DNA of 37,739 nt, taken from the NCBI GenBank assembly GCA_028282105.1, contig JANQIO010000121.1, positions 1 to 37,739 on the forward strand. The letters are read 5' to 3'. This document shows positions 19,050 through 27,718 of this stretch, in pieces (positions within the stretch are counted from its first letter, which is position 1; each line of letters starts with the position of its first letter). A program made the translations under genes and the position numbers. The notes under the pieces were generated by a model. The model made no database searches. It was not told the origin of the DNA and worked only from the letters and a program-made list of their open reading frames with translations. Source of the stretch: Halieaceae bacterium (GTDB taxonomy: Bacteria; Pseudomonadota; Gammaproteobacteria; Pseudomonadales; Halieaceae).

Positions 19050-20266
19050 GATGGCCGGCCGGCTGGCTGCCGGCAGTACTCGCGCTGACGCTCTCCCCCG
19101 CACTCAGCGCCCAGGAGCCCGACGATAGCGGTGATAGCGGCGATAGCTGGTACCGCATTGAGCTGCTGGTGTTCGCCAATCGCGACCCCAACGCCGCCCT
19201 GGCAGAGCGCTGGCCGCTACTGCCCCAACTCGACTACCCCACCCGCTGGCAGCGCCTGGAAACCGGGGACAGCCGCATGGCTGCCGACCAGCCGTTCGAG
19301 CTGCTGACGGTGGAAGCCAGCGCGCCGCTACCCGATATCGACCTGTTCTGGGACCGCAGCGTTGACGCACTGCTGTACGAGTACCAACAGAAACAGCAAC
19401 TGGCCCGGCCCAGCGTGGCGTTGGAGCCGCTGGTGGCAATGGAAACGCCGCTGGACGTGCCGCGCCAGCGGGTGCTGCTGCCGGCCGAGGCGCGGGAGCT
19501 GAACTTCCAGCGCCGCCGCATTGACAACAGCGCCGGCCTGGAAGTCCTGATGCACCAGAGCTGGCTGCAGCGTATTCCCAGCCGCGAAACCGCCCTGCCG
19601 CTGATTCTCGACGGCCCGGTGCAGTTTGGCGACTACCCCGAACTGCAGGGCAGCGTGCTGTTTTACAGCGGCCGCTACCTGCATATCGCCACCGACCTGT
19701 GGCTCAACACCGGCGGCAGCTACCTGGATGAGAACCCCACCACTGCCGGCTGGACCATGCCGCGGCCACCGCTGCCGCTGGACCAGACCCAGCCGCCCTT
19801 GCTGCCTTTCGCCGTAACGGTGGGTGAAGACTGGTTTGAGAACCTGCCCGCCCTGCCACCGCTTGAAGTATTGCCGGAGGATGAAGACAGCGAGTTCAGC
19901 GCCAGGGCGCCGCTGTCGGAGGCAGATCCCCCGGCCGCAGGCATCAGCGTAGTCATGCCCGCGCAGGAAGCGATGCCAGATACCCCGGCCTTCGAAGACC
20001 TGGAGTCAGCCCAAGCAAACGAAGAGGATGACGCGGCAGCGCTCGCGGCCGACCACCCTCCGGCCACCGACGAGGAGATGGCCGCCTTCCTGGAGCAAGC
20101 GGTCCACGACTACGAGTTTCGCCACGCGGTACGGATCGCCCAGCAGCGCCGCATGCGCAGCGGCGAGCTGCACTACATCGACCATCCACTGCTGGGTATT
20201 GTGGTCAAGGTGAGCCGGCACGAGTTCCTGCCGTTTACCAACCTCGACGAGTTTAACGCCGACTAG
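19046..20266 (+). CDS. csiV: CsiV-family periplasmic protein
   Basis: Protein of 406 residues. It begins with a signal peptide (basic RWPAGW, hydrophobic LPAVLALTLSPALSA, predicted cleavage near residue 22) and the family opening WYRIELLVFANR at about 34-45. CsiV was described in Vibrio cholerae as a peptidoglycan-binding factor that aids cell-wall synthesis; the same role here is inference. The second half has a low-complexity acidic/proline region and then a conserved ending with RRMRSGELHYIDHPLLG. The start is TTG overlapping the mfd stop codon, supported by GAGG 7 bases upstream; no ATG is available near the signal peptide. The 3' end overlaps the MTIP gene on the other strand by 4 bases. 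Confidence 0.82.
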   Translation: MRWPAGWLPAVLALTLSPALSAQEPDDSGDSGDSWYRIELLVFANRDPNAALAERWPLLPQLDYPTRWQRLETGDSRMAADQPFELLTVEASAPLPDIDLFWDRSVDALLYEYQQKQQLARPSVALEPLVAMETPLDVPRQRVLLPAEARELNFQRRRIDNSAGLEVLMHQSWLQRIPSRETALPLILDGPVQFGDYPELQGSVLFYSGRYLHIATDLWLNTGGSYLDENPTTAGWTMPRPPLPLDQTQPPLLPFAVTVGEDWFENLPALPPLEVLPEDEDSEFSARAPLSEADPPAAGISVVMPAQEAMPDTPAFEDLESAQANEEDDAAALAADHPPATDEEMAAFLEQAVHDYEFRHAVRIAQQRRMRSGELHYIDHPLLGIVVKVSRHEFLPFTNLDEFNAD

Positions 20267-21048
20267 GCGCTCAGCCAGGCCGCGAGCAGTTGCGCCAGTT
20301 GCGCGCTTCCCAATTCCAGTACCCCGCGCATGGCCTCCAGGGTAATGGGCTCGTCCCCTAAACCCGCCGCCGCGTTCACCACGATGCACAGGCTGGCATA
20401 GGGCAGGCCCAGTTCGCCGGCCAGCGCTGCCTCGGGCATACCGGTCATGCCCACCAGGTCGCAGCCATCCCGCGCCAGGCGTTGCACCTCTGCCGCGCTT
20501 TCCAGCCGCGGGCCCTGGGTGGCGGCGTAGGTGCCCCCTCTGGCAAGGTCCAGCCCGAGCCTCCGGGCCGCATCGGCTAACTGCCTTCGCAGTCCCGCAT
20601 GGTAGGGTTCGGTGAAGTCGATATGCTCAAGCGGGGAGAGCTGGCCAGCCGTGCTCTCCGCCGCGGCCGAGACACCGTCGTAGAAGCTGTGCTCACGCCC
20701 CCAGGTGTAGTCCACCACCTGATCGGGGATCACCAGCCGCCCGGTGGGCATGGCTGGATTGATGCCACCCACCGCATTCACCCCCAGCACGGCATCGGCG
20801 CCCAGTTCGCGGAGCGCCCAGAGATTGGCGCGGTAGTTGATGCGGTGCGGCGGGATGTGGTGCGGGACTCCGTGCCGGGCCAGGAACAGGCAGCGTCGGC
20901 CCGCCAACAGCCCCTCACGGATAGGGCCAGAGGGCGCACCGAAGGGTGTTTGCAGCGGGTGCTCGCTGTCGGTCTCGAAGCCCGCCAGGGCTTGCAAGCC
21001 GGTGCCGCCAATCACCGCCAGGCGTTCCGGAACTACGTCACTGTTCAA
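20263..21048 (-). CDS. S-methyl-5'-thioinosine phosphorylase (MTAP/PNP family)
   Basis: Protein of 261 residues of the purine nucleoside phosphorylase family II. The Pseudomonas enzyme in the same genomic place splits methylthioinosine (made by deamination of methylthioadenosine) into hypoxanthine and methylthioribose 1-phosphate. Motifs: IGGTGL at the start (phosphate site), RHGxxHxxPPHxxNYRAN, VNAVGGINPAMPTG, TWGREHSFYDG and VGMTGMPEAALAGELGLPYASL. Assignment to methylthioinosine rather than methylthioadenosine rests on context and overall resemblance, so specificity is uncertain. The start is TTG with AAGGA 6 bases upstream. It overlaps csiV tail to tail by 4 bases. In Pseudomonas nagZ and psrA stand between this gene and lexA (from memory); here they are absent. 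Confidence 0.82.
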   Translation of the reverse strand: MNSDVVPERLAVIGGTGLQALAGFETDSEHPLQTPFGAPSGPIREGLLAGRRCLFLARHGVPHHIPPHRINYRANLWALRELGADAVLGVNAVGGINPAMPTGRLVIPDQVVDYTWGREHSFYDGVSAAAESTAGQLSPLEHIDFTEPYHAGLRRQLADAARRLGLDLARGGTYAATQGPRLESAAEVQRLARDGCDLVGMTGMPEAALAGELGLPYASLCIVVNAAAGLGDEPITLEAMRGVLELGSAQLAQLLAAWLSA

Positions 21049-21294
21049 TGGATTTCCTTATACAAAATTTTCATCTGCGCATGTTTGTTAATACCGATTC
21101 CCGCTTAAAAAAACAGGGGCCCCGACGCGTGGCAAATCAACGCATTTTTAAGCCTTTGAATTCATGGAAAAGTTTCCAGGAATAGATCGATAAACGCTTT
21201 TAAATAAGGCTTTTAGTCGCTTTGTGCATAATGGACAGCGGGGGGCAGTTTGATATGTTTGGGCTTGCGAACACCCACACGGAGAAATCGCATC

Positions 21295-21612
21295 ATGAAG
21301 CTGCTCGGTCCCTCTGTCGGGGCCTGGTACAAGGATCTTCAAACCGGCGCCACCTTTGAAGTCGTTGCCTGGGACCCCGAGAATCTTACTGTCGAAACCC
21401 AACATATCGATGGGGAAGTCAGCGAGTACGATCTCGATTCCTGGCGCGAACTGCTGCTTGTCAGCGTGGAGGAACCCGAAGACTGGCGCAACCCCTATGA
21501 ACTCGACGGCGAGGATTTCACCGACCCCGACCTGCCCTTCCACCCGGAAGACTGGTCCGGCCCGCTGAACCATATCGAACCCGAGTTCATGAACGGAGTC
21601 GAGGACTTCTAG
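21295..21612 (+). CDS. Small acidic conserved hypothetical protein (DUF6763-like)
   Basis: Protein of 105 residues, very acidic (many Asp/Glu). It opens with PSVGAWYKDLQTGATFEVVAWDP, continues with a DGEVSEYDLDSWREL segment and ends with repeated PEDW/PxELDGEDF patterns. No signal peptide, membrane segment or cysteine. I believe this matches the DUF6763 family of proteobacterial proteins without known role, but from memory only. The ATG at 21295 has GGAGAA about 9 bases upstream. It stands alone between MTIP and lexA; a small hairpin at 21642-21658 (ACCGGG/CCCGGT) follows but lacks a U-tract. Confidence 0.75.
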   Translation: MKLLGPSVGAWYKDLQTGATFEVVAWDPENLTVETQHIDGEVSEYDLDSWRELLLVSVEEPEDWRNPYELDGEDFTDPDLPFHPEDWSGPLNHIEPEFMNGVEDF

Positions 21613-21766
21613 GTACCGGCCTGCACGCCAGCCGCTGTGCTACCGGGTTGATCCCGGTCATGGCACCTATTTCCTGCGCATACTACGCAGGCCAGGAGAT
21701 CAAGCAGCCGGCCCGAACCCCCTGATTCGACAGCGATTTTCAGCCCCTGCGGGCCGCATCTGCGGC

Positions 21767-21818
21767 TTGTCTTCACCACTTTACTGTATATAATCACAGC
21801 AACTGTATGAATGCACAG
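21767..21818 (+). promoter_or_regulatory. lexA promoter with two tandem LexA (SOS) boxes
   Basis: Two sites fit the CTGT-N8-ACAG consensus exactly: box 1 at 21784-21799 and box 2 at 21803-21818, 19 bases apart, so on nearly the same DNA face. Box 1 contains a perfect TATAAT (21789-21794), preceded after 16 bases by TTGTCT (21767-21772). LexA bound here would block its own promoter. Two boxes before lexA is also the Escherichia coli arrangement, giving tight autoregulation. Confidence 0.88.
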
Positions 21819-21876
21819 CCCGTCACCACCGGGGCTGTGGCGACGTGAGATGTGACGCAAGCTCAGGAGCCGTGAA

Positions 21877-22476
21877 ATGGAAAAGCTGACCCAGCGCCAG
21901 GAGCAGGTACTCGCCGTGATCCGGCAGTACATCGATGACACCGGCTATCCCCCTACCCGCGCCGATATCGCCCGGGAATTGGGCTTCAAGTCGGCCAATG
22001 CCGCTGAAGAACACCTCAAGGCCCTGGCGCGCAAGGGCGCGATCGAAATGGTGGCCGGCGCCTCCCGGGGTATCCGGCTGCCGGAATCCGAGGGCATTCC
22101 CATCGTCGGCCGGGTGGCCGCGGGCAGCCCGGTACTGGCCCAGGAACACATCGAGGATCACTGCGCCATGCCCGCCTCCTTCTTTAAACCTGCCGCCGAC
22201 TACTTCCTGCGGGTGCAGGGCGACAGCATGATCGAGGTCGGCATTTTCGATGAAGACCTGCTGGCGGTGCACCGTACCCAGGACGTACGCGACGGGGATA
22301 TCGTGGTGGCGCGCATCGACAACGAGGTCACCGTCAAGCGCCTCAAGCGCGGCAAGAACCCGCAGTTTCTGGAGTTACTGCCTGAAAACCAGGACTACGA
22401 GCCCATCAAGGTGGACCTGGCGTCCCAGGAATTCGCGATTGAAGGGATCAGTGTGGGAGTTCTGCGCCGTAGCTAA
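21877..22476 (+). CDS. lexA: SOS repressor LexA
   Basis: Protein of 199 residues. LexA represses DNA-damage genes and cleaves itself when RecA is activated. A winged helix-turn-helix lies at residues 1-70 ([24 protein letters not shown]), followed by the cleavage site A82-G83 in RVAAGSP, the catalytic serine S117 in GDSM and the lysine K154 in VTVKRL. All residues for self-cleavage are present. The ATG at 21877 has AGGAG 8 bases upstream. The expected sulA homologue directly downstream (as in Pseudomonas) is not recognisable here. Confidence 0.98.
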   Translation: MEKLTQRQEQVLAVIRQYIDDTGYPPTRADIARELGFKSANAAEEHLKALARKGAIEMVAGASRGIRLPESEGIPIVGRVAAGSPVLAQEHIEDHCAMPASFFKPAADYFLRVQGDSMIEVGIFDEDLLAVHRTQDVRDGDIVVARIDNEVTVKRLKRGKNPQFLELLPENQDYEPIKVDLASQEFAIEGISVGVLRRS

Positions 22477-22740
22477 GGCCGAGCTTGCCGGCGCGCATCA
22501 GGCTGGCCAGGCATACTGTTTTTAGAGGATTCTGGCGGCTGTTGTTTCTGCTGTTGTTTTTCGCTTGGCTGTTGATTTTCGCTTGGCTGGTGCTTTTGGC
22601 TCAGCGCAGCGCCCTGTCTACAAGCGCTAGCAATCTAGCAGTATGGTGGTTGTTCTGGCGGGCCCCTGTCGGGTCCTGTAAGGGATCGAAGCTGTCTACA
22701 GGGGCCGGGCTCTCAGCGCCGGCCACTGGTGGGCGCCGTA
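22477..22740. other. Gap between lexA and a convergent small gene, with a T-rich stretch and a hairpin
   Basis: This 264-base gap has an unusually T-rich part (about 22518-22600) with a 14-base direct repeat (TTTTCGCTTGGCTG at 22558-22571 and 22576-22589). Read on the plus strand from a TTG at 22485 it would encode a basic start and one strongly hydrophobic segment. A 9-bp inverted repeat (GGCCCCTGT at 22661-22669 and ACAGGGGCC at 22698-22706) encloses a 28-base loop without a U-tract. No homologue of SulA could be recognised in any frame. Confidence 0.4.
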
Positions 22741-22998
22741 TCAGTGCAGCACGCGAGGCTGCTGCGGTTCTACGGTTTCCTCAGTCACTTCGATTTCGCC
22801 CTGGTCGGCCATCTGGGCCGCCGCCTGGATGCCGGCCTGGATCATCGCCTTGGCCACTTCCAGGGTGCCGTCCATCAGGTACACCCGGGACTCTTCAGAG
22901 AACTGGATGACCACCAGCGGCTCGCCGTCTTCGTCGGAGCGCTGCAGGACAATATCACCGTTGGGCATTTCTACGATTTCAAGTAAGGAAGAGGACAC
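22741..22998 (-). CDS. Small conserved hypothetical protein
   Basis: Protein of 85 residues. N-terminal half has strand-like pattern (LLEIVEMPNGDIVLQRSDEDGEPLVVIQF), then a helical alanine-rich part (EVAKAMIQAGIQAAAQMADQG) and an acidic tail. No signal peptide or cofactor motif is visible. A short protein of similar kind lies between lexA/sulA and topA in Pseudomonas (from memory), so the gene is probably real and conserved. It is 42 bases downstream of the DUF6586-like gene and likely in the topA operon. It faces lexA tail to tail. Function unknown. Confidence 0.75.
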   Translation of the reverse strand: MSSSLLEIVEMPNGDIVLQRSDEDGEPLVVIQFSEESRVYLMDGTLEVAKAMIQAGIQAAAQMADQGEIEVTEETVEPQQPRVLH

Positions 22999-23040
22999 TA
23001 ACTACCTCTATTTTAGGTGGGTCCACGGACAGTCTAACAA

Positions 23041-23508
23041 CTACCACTCGTCGAGGCCATGGCCGAGTCGATCGATGAGATCAGCCAGGGAATCGTGCCA
23101 CTGGCGCAGGCCCTGCTCACTCCAGGGCTGCTCCGCCAGCGCCAGCAGATTGGCGTTGCCTGCCGTGCTGCGGGTGCGCGCGGGCTCTGCCTGCAGGGCC
23201 GCCAGCCAGCCCCCCTGCTCCATCTGGCCCAATTCGACCAATTCACCGCGCCGGGGCTCCGCCAGACCGTAGTGCTGCTCCAGCGCGCCGATAGACAGGG
23301 GCGGCTCTGCCGGCAGTTCGCTGATATCGGCCAGTTCCAGCAGGAACCAGCCGTAGGCCTCCAGCAGGTGGCGGCGCACCGCCAGGCCCACCGCTTCCAG
23401 CACCCGCGGTGCCGGCAGTTCTTCCCGGGCCAGCTCGGCACCGAGCATGCGAATCAGGATATTGGCGTGGTAGAGCTTCTGGTTGGCGAGGCCACGGGCA
23501 GTGCTCAC
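23041..23508 (-). CDS. DUF6586-like conserved hypothetical protein
   Basis: Protein of 155 residues starting at a GTG (23508), 4 bases after the topA stop codon. The longer reading frame up to 23619 runs into the lysine-rich end of topA and is an artefact. The sequence is helical with RGLANQKLYHANILIRML near the start, EAYGWFLLELADI in the middle and a tryptophan-rich end (SWHDSLADLIDRLG-like). In Pseudomonas a protein of this kind also follows topA. It is probably cytoplasmic, with no known function; the tight link to topA suggests co-expression rather than a proven shared role. Confidence 0.75.
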   Translation of the reverse strand: MSTARGLANQKLYHANILIRMLGAELAREELPAPRVLEAVGLAVRRHLLEAYGWFLLELADISELPAEPPLSIGALEQHYGLAEPRRGELVELGQMEQGGWLAALQAEPARTRSTAGNANLLALAEQPWSEQGLRQWHDSLADLIDRLGHGLDEW

Positions 23509-23512
23509 AGGA

Positions 23513-26224
23513 TCAGGAGCCGCCCGCTGCCTTTTTCGTCGGGGCCTTCTTCTTGGGCGCCTTCTTCCTGGTGGCTTTCTTTTTCGCCGCCTTCTTCTTC
23601 GGCGCCGGCACTTCGGCATCCCACTTGTCGCCGTTGTAGAAGGCGCGCCAGCCAGTGGCTTTGCCGTCCACCTCGGTCATCAGGTACTGCTCCTTGGTCT
23701 TGCGGCTGTAGCGGATCTGGGTGGGATTGCCGGCGTTGTCCTCCACTGGCCCGGAGAACAGGAAGGCGTACTTGGGATCAATCTCATCCTTGTGCGGCAG
23801 CAGCTCGGCCAGCAACGGCGCCCGGGTTTCGCGATTGCGCGGAAACTGGCTGGCCGCCAGGAACAGGCCCGCGGCACCGTCCCGCAGCACGTAGGTGTCC
23901 TCGACTTTTTCGCAGGCCAGCTCCGGCATCGGCACCGGGTCCATTTTGGGCGGCGCCGGCTCACCATTGCGCAGCAGCTTGCGGGTATTCTTGCAGGCCT
24001 CATTGGTGCAGCCGAAGTACTTGCCGAAGCGGCCCGTCTTGAGCTGCATATCCGAGCCACACTTGTCGCACTCGATCACCGGGCCGTCGTAACCCTTGAT
24101 GCGGAAACTGCCGTGCTCTACCTCGAAACCATCGCAGTCCGGATTGTTGCCGCAGACGTGCAGTTTGCGCTTTTCATCGATCAGGTAGCTGTCCATGGCG
24201 GTGTTGCACTTGGGGCAACGATGCCGCTCCCGCAGCTGGCGAGACTCGGCTTCCTCGTCGGCGTCCTCGCTGATCGCCTCGTCGCCAGGCACCAGGTTCA
24301 TCGTGTTCTTGCAGCGTTCCTTGGGGGGCAAGGCATAACCTGAGCAACCCAGGAAAACCCCGGTGCTGGCTGTGCGCACCTGCATGGGCCTGCCGCACTT
24401 GTCGCAGGCGATGTCGGTCATGGTGGGCTCGTTGGAGCGCATGCCGTCTTCTTCAGCTTCCGCCTGGGCCAACTTGGCGCTGAAGTCAGCGTAGAAATCG
24501 TCCAGCAATTTATCCCAGGCCAGGTTGCCCTCGGCGACCTCGTCCAGGTGCTCCTCCATGCCGGCGGTAAAGCCGTAGTCCAGCAGGTTGGGGAAACTCT
24601 CCTGCAGACGCTCGGTGACGATGTCGCCCATCTTCTCCGCATAAAAGCGCTTGTTCTCCAGGCGCACATAGCCGCGGTCCTGAATGGTGGAGATGATGGA
24701 GGCGTAGGTGGAGGGACGGCCAATACCGCGCTTTTCCAGCTCCCGCACCAGGCTGGCCTCGCCGTAACGGGGCGGCGGCTTGGTGAAATGCTGACTGGGG
24801 TCCAGCTTGAGCAGCGCCAGGCTGTCGCCTTCCTTGAGGTCGGGCAGTTCGACGTCATCGCGCTTGCCTGCCACCGGCTGCACCGCGGTGAAACCGTCAA
24901 ACTGCAGGATGCGCCCCTTCGCGGTCATCTGGTACTCGCCGGCGGCCACGGTGACGGTGCTGGCCAGATAGCGGGCCGGCGTCATCTGGCAGGCCACGAA
25001 CTGGCGCCAGATCATCTCGTAGAGGCGCTCGGCGTCGCGCTCCATGCCCTGCAGCGCCGACTGCTTCACGTTCACATCGGAGGGGCGGATGGCCTCGTGA
25101 GCCTCCTGGGCGCCGTCCTTGGAGCTGTAGCGGTTGGGCGCCTCGGGCAGGTAGTCCGGCTTAAAGTTGGCGCTGATATAGTCGCGACAGGCCGCCACCG
25201 CATCCTGGCTCAGATTGGTGGAGTCCGTCCGCATGTAGGTGATATAGCCCGCCTCGTAGAGGCGCTGGGCCAGCATCATGGTTTTCTTGACGCTGAAACC
25301 GAGACGGGTGCTGGCGGCCTGCTGCAGCGTCGAGGTGATGTAGGGTGCCGGTGGCTTGGAGCGGGTCGGCTTATCCTCGCGGGTGGCGACCCGGTAGCTC
25401 TCGTCCTGCAACGCCGCCACCGCCGCCATGGCGCCGGCCTCGTCGGTGGGGCGAAACTTCTCGCCCTGATGGCGGACCACCTGGAAACGCACCTCGTGGG
25501 CATCGCCACCCTTCAATTCGGCGTGCAGTTCCCAGAACTCTTCAGGGATAAAGGCGTGAATCTCGCGCTCGCGCTCCACCAGCAGCTTTACCGCCACCGA
25601 CTGCACGCGGCCGGCAGACAGACCGCGGGCAATCTTGGCCCACAGCAGCGGCGACACCATATAGCCCACCACCCGGTCCAGGAAACGCCTGGCCTGCTGG
25701 GCATTGACGCGGTCGGTATCGACCTCGCCGGGTTCTTCAAAAGCCGCCTGGATAGCGCGCTTGGTGATCTCGTTGAACACCACCCGCTTGTAGCGGTCGC
25801 CGTCACCGCCGATGGCCTCCTGCAGGTGCCAGGCGATGGCTTCCCCTTCGCGGTCGAGGTCGGTGGCGAGGTAGATGGCGTCCGCATCCTTGGCCAGCTT
25901 CCTGAGCTCGTCGACCACCTTTTCCTTGCCCGGCAGAATCTCGTACTTCGCCTGCCACTGCTTCTCAGGGTCGATACCCATGCGGCGGATGAGTTGCTCG
26001 CGGTTCTTTTTGGCGCGGTGCGCGGCCTTCTCAGCCGGCGCCATCTTGCGGGTAATAGCGGCCTGGCGGGCGCGCTCCTTGGGATCCACCGGCTTGCTGC
26101 TGCCCGCTGTGGGCAGGTCACGGATATGCCCTACGCTGGATTTCACCACGTAGTCCGATCCGAGGTACTTGTTGATCGTCTTGGCCTTGGCAGGTGATTC
26201 GACGATGACCAGTGATTTACCCAT
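23513..26224 (-). CDS. topA: DNA topoisomerase I
   Basis: Protein of 903 residues. TopA relaxes negative supercoils through a covalent 5'-phosphotyrosyl intermediate. The Toprim domain begins at [12 protein letters not shown] with the acidic triad D122-x-D124-x-E126 (TDLDREGEA); the active tyrosine is Y330 in [10 protein letters not shown]. The C-terminal part carries four-cysteine zinc ribbons (CDKCGRPM..., RCPKCNTAM..., CDKCGSDM...) and topoisomerase C-terminal repeats. It ends with about 35 residues very rich in lysine and alanine, likely a DNA-binding tail. Length and motifs agree with Pseudomonas-type TopA. Upstream lies a good promoter; two small genes follow it closely. Confidence 0.98.
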   Translation of the reverse strand: MGKSLVIVESPAKAKTINKYLGSDYVVKSSVGHIRDLPTAGSSKPVDPKERARQAAITRKMAPAEKAAHRAKKNREQLIRRMGIDPEKQWQAKYEILPGKEKVVDELRKLAKDADAIYLATDLDREGEAIAWHLQEAIGGDGDRYKRVVFNEITKRAIQAAFEEPGEVDTDRVNAQQARRFLDRVVGYMVSPLLWAKIARGLSAGRVQSVAVKLLVEREREIHAFIPEEFWELHAELKGGDAHEVRFQVVRHQGEKFRPTDEAGAMAAVAALQDESYRVATREDKPTRSKPPAPYITSTLQQAASTRLGFSVKKTMMLAQRLYEAGYITYMRTDSTNLSQDAVAACRDYISANFKPDYLPEAPNRYSSKDGAQEAHEAIRPSDVNVKQSALQGMERDAERLYEMIWRQFVACQMTPARYLASTVTVAAGEYQMTAKGRILQFDGFTAVQPVAGKRDDVELPDLKEGDSLALLKLDPSQHFTKPPPRYGEASLVRELEKRGIGRPSTYASIISTIQDRGYVRLENKRFYAEKMGDIVTERLQESFPNLLDYGFTAGMEEHLDEVAEGNLAWDKLLDDFYADFSAKLAQAEAEEDGMRSNEPTMTDIACDKCGRPMQVRTASTGVFLGCSGYALPPKERCKNTMNLVPGDEAISEDADEEAESRQLRERHRCPKCNTAMDSYLIDEKRKLHVCGNNPDCDGFEVEHGSFRIKGYDGPVIECDKCGSDMQLKTGRFGKYFGCTNEACKNTRKLLRNGEPAPPKMDPVPMPELACEKVEDTYVLRDGAAGLFLAASQFPRNRETRAPLLAELLPHKDEIDPKYAFLFSGPVEDNAGNPTQIRYSRKTKEQYLMTEVDGKATGWRAFYNGDKWDAEVPAPKKKAAKKKATRKKAPKKKAPTKKAAGGS

Positions 26225-26301
26225 ACATTCCTTGCGTTGTGCGGTTCGGCTTCATTGCCGCTTAGAGAACCATGTTGATAGCGGGGCGGGAAAAGGCGAC
26301 A

Positions 26302-26330
26302 TATATAAGACCTGATCTAGCCGCGGTCAA
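26302..26330 (-). promoter_or_regulatory. Predicted sigma-70 promoter of topA
   Basis: TTGACC (26330-26325), exactly 17 bases, TATATA (26307-26302) on the minus strand, in the 121-base gap before topA. The leader would be about 70 bases. TopA promoters are known to be supercoiling-sensitive in other bacteria; that is not shown here. Confidence 0.6.
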
Positions 26331-26345
26331 GAACTACCCCTCGCT

Positions 26346-26768
26346 TTACCAACTTCGCCCCAGCAGGTCGCGCAGCACCCCGGCGATGGCTTCCACGTCC
26401 TCCCGGCTGCCCTGTTCGTCCCAGTTGACCCCCACGCCTTCGCGGTCTTCGCGCACCCCTATGACCCCTTCCGGCAGTGGCTCCAGCGCCGCGCAGCGGT
26501 CGCTGGGCCAGTGCCCGGCGGCGGGCACCCAGTCATTCCCCGAGCGCGCCAGGCTCACCGGTGCCTCGGGCCGATCGCCGCGCTGGCGACGGCAGCCGTA
26601 GAACACCCGCGGGCTGCCATCGGCGGCCTTCTCCAGCTTGACGTAGAGCCCGGCGCTGGCCGCGGCCTGGCGCAGGTCCGCCAGCTGCCGTTGGCGGCGG
26701 CTGGGCATCATACTCAGCAATGGTGACAGGGCGATGAGGACTACCACCAGGATCAGCAGATAGGTCAT
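26346..26768 (-). CDS. Conserved hypothetical protein with N-terminal membrane anchor
   Basis: Protein of 140 residues. One N-terminal helix (about 3-20, LLILVVVLIALSPLLSMM) is followed by a basic PSRRQRQLADLRQAAASAGLYVKLEK segment and a C-terminal domain with tryptophan- and glycine-rich stretches. A protein with the same opening (membrane helix, SPxRRQRxLxxLRxxA, VKLEK) follows topA on the far side in Pseudomonas, from memory. It is probably anchored in the inner membrane with the rest in the cytoplasm. Function unknown. It is transcribed towards topA with 121 bases in between. Confidence 0.78.
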   Translation of the reverse strand: MTYLLILVVVLIALSPLLSMMPSRRQRQLADLRQAAASAGLYVKLEKAADGSPRVFYGCRRQRGDRPEAPVSLARSGNDWVPAAGHWPSDRCAALEPLPEGVIGVREDREGVGVNWDEQGSREDVEAIAGVLRDLLGRSW

Positions 26769-26838
26769 TGACGCAGAGCAGGGTTTCCCTTTTTCATACT
26801 ATGCTATAACGAAAACAGTCGAACTGATGGAGCACACC

Positions 26839-27288
26839 ATGTCGGGCACCGCCTACAAGACCCTGCTGATGGCCGTAGACCTGAGCGATGAATCCGGCGA
26901 TGTGGCCGAGCGCGCCGCCGCGCTGGCCTCTGCCAACGATGCCACGCTACATGTCATCCACGTAATCGAGCCCCTCAGCTTTGCCTACGGCGGCGACATC
27001 CCAATGGATTTTTCCGGCATCCAGGAGGAAATCCACCAGCAGGCCAAACAGCAGCTCGCCAGCTTTGCCAGCGACTGCGGGATTCCCGAAGAGCGGCAGC
27101 ACATTGTGCTGGGCCGACCGGAAGTGGAAATCCACAACATGGCCGAGGAAGTCGGCGCCGACCTGATCGTGGTGGGCAGCCACGGCCGCTACGGCCTGGC
27201 GCTGTTGATGGGCTCCACCGCCAACGGCGTGCTGCACGGCGCCACCTGCGACGTGCTGGCAGTGCGGGTCGGCATCGACAAGTCCTAG
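26839..27288 (+). CDS. Universal stress protein, UspA family
   Basis: Protein of 149 residues with one Usp domain. The start MSGTAYKTLLMAVDLSD is chosen because GGAG lies 6 bases before the ATG at 26839; an ATG 12 bases upstream (26827) overlaps that site. Conserved features: AVDLSxES near the start, the ATP-loop-like GRPEVEIHNMAEEVGADLIVVGSHGRYGLALLMGSTANGVL with the G-2x-G-9x-G-(S/T) pattern, so it may bind ATP. Usp proteins help survival in stationary phase and under stress; the exact role here is unknown. Stands alone, convergent with the glutaredoxin-like gene (6 bases apart). Confidence 0.92.
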   Translation: MSGTAYKTLLMAVDLSDESGDVAERAAALASANDATLHVIHVIEPLSFAYGGDIPMDFSGIQEEIHQQAKQQLASFASDCGIPEERQHIVLGRPEVEIHNMAEEVGADLIVVGSHGRYGLALLMGSTANGVLHGATCDVLAVRVGIDKS

Positions 27289-27294
27289 CCCCGG

Positions 27295-27555
27295 CTAGTC
27301 TGCCGGGCCGGCCTGCGCCGACAGGAAACTGGCCAGCCCTGCCGCATCGAAGGGCCAGTCCAGCTCGGCGCCGGAATCCTCCCGCCTCAGCACCGGGATA
27401 CGCTCGCCATAGCGCTCAAACAGCGCATCCGAGTCTGCAATATCATCCACCGCCACCTGCAGGCCGCGCTCCACCCAGGGCATCAACAAGCGCTCTGCCT
27501 GTTCACACAGGTGGCAAGCGCTGGTACTGTACAGCACCACATCGGGCTCAGGCAT
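27295..27555 (-). CDS. Glutaredoxin-like protein (DUF836 type)
   Basis: Protein of 86 residues with a thioredoxin-fold pattern: VVLYSTSACHLCEQAERLL containing a CHLC active-site pair (C14, C17), and the cis-proline motif RIPVLRRED. Proteins of this size belong to the glutaredoxin-related DUF836 group, thought to act in thiol-disulfide exchange, though substrates are not known. It is convergent with uspA and divergent from the IclR-type gene. Confidence 0.85.
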   Translation of the reverse strand: MPEPDVVLYSTSACHLCEQAERLLMPWVERGLQVAVDDIADSDALFERYGERIPVLRREDSGAELDWPFDAAGLASFLSAQAGPAD

Positions 27556-27718
27556 GCCGTTCGGCCCCGTTCCACCCGGTGTTACGGCTGCACATTTTGA
27601 GTGTTGATTTCTTCACGACGCCCGCAGTACACTCCTCAGTTCAATAATTTATACCGATAAATCAGTACAAGCCCAGGCATGCGCCCGCAAGCGCCCAGGG
27701 GCTGAGGAACATACGCAC

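Noticed and set aside
22485-22910. Plus-strand frame of 141 codons after lexA as a gene
   Set aside because: It starts with TTG without a good ribosome binding site and its second half is antisense to the small conserved gene at 22741-22998. Only the short hydrophobic part is mentioned as a finding.
23041-23619. Longer version of the DUF6586-like protein with an Arg-rich N-terminus
   Set aside because: The extra residues come from reading the lysine-rich 3' end of topA in another frame; the GTG at 23508 just after the topA stop is the better start.
24548-26197. Long plus-strand reading frame of 549 codons
   Set aside because: It is fully antisense to topA, whose motifs are all intact. Long antisense frames are common in GC-rich genes; the translation has no recognised domain.
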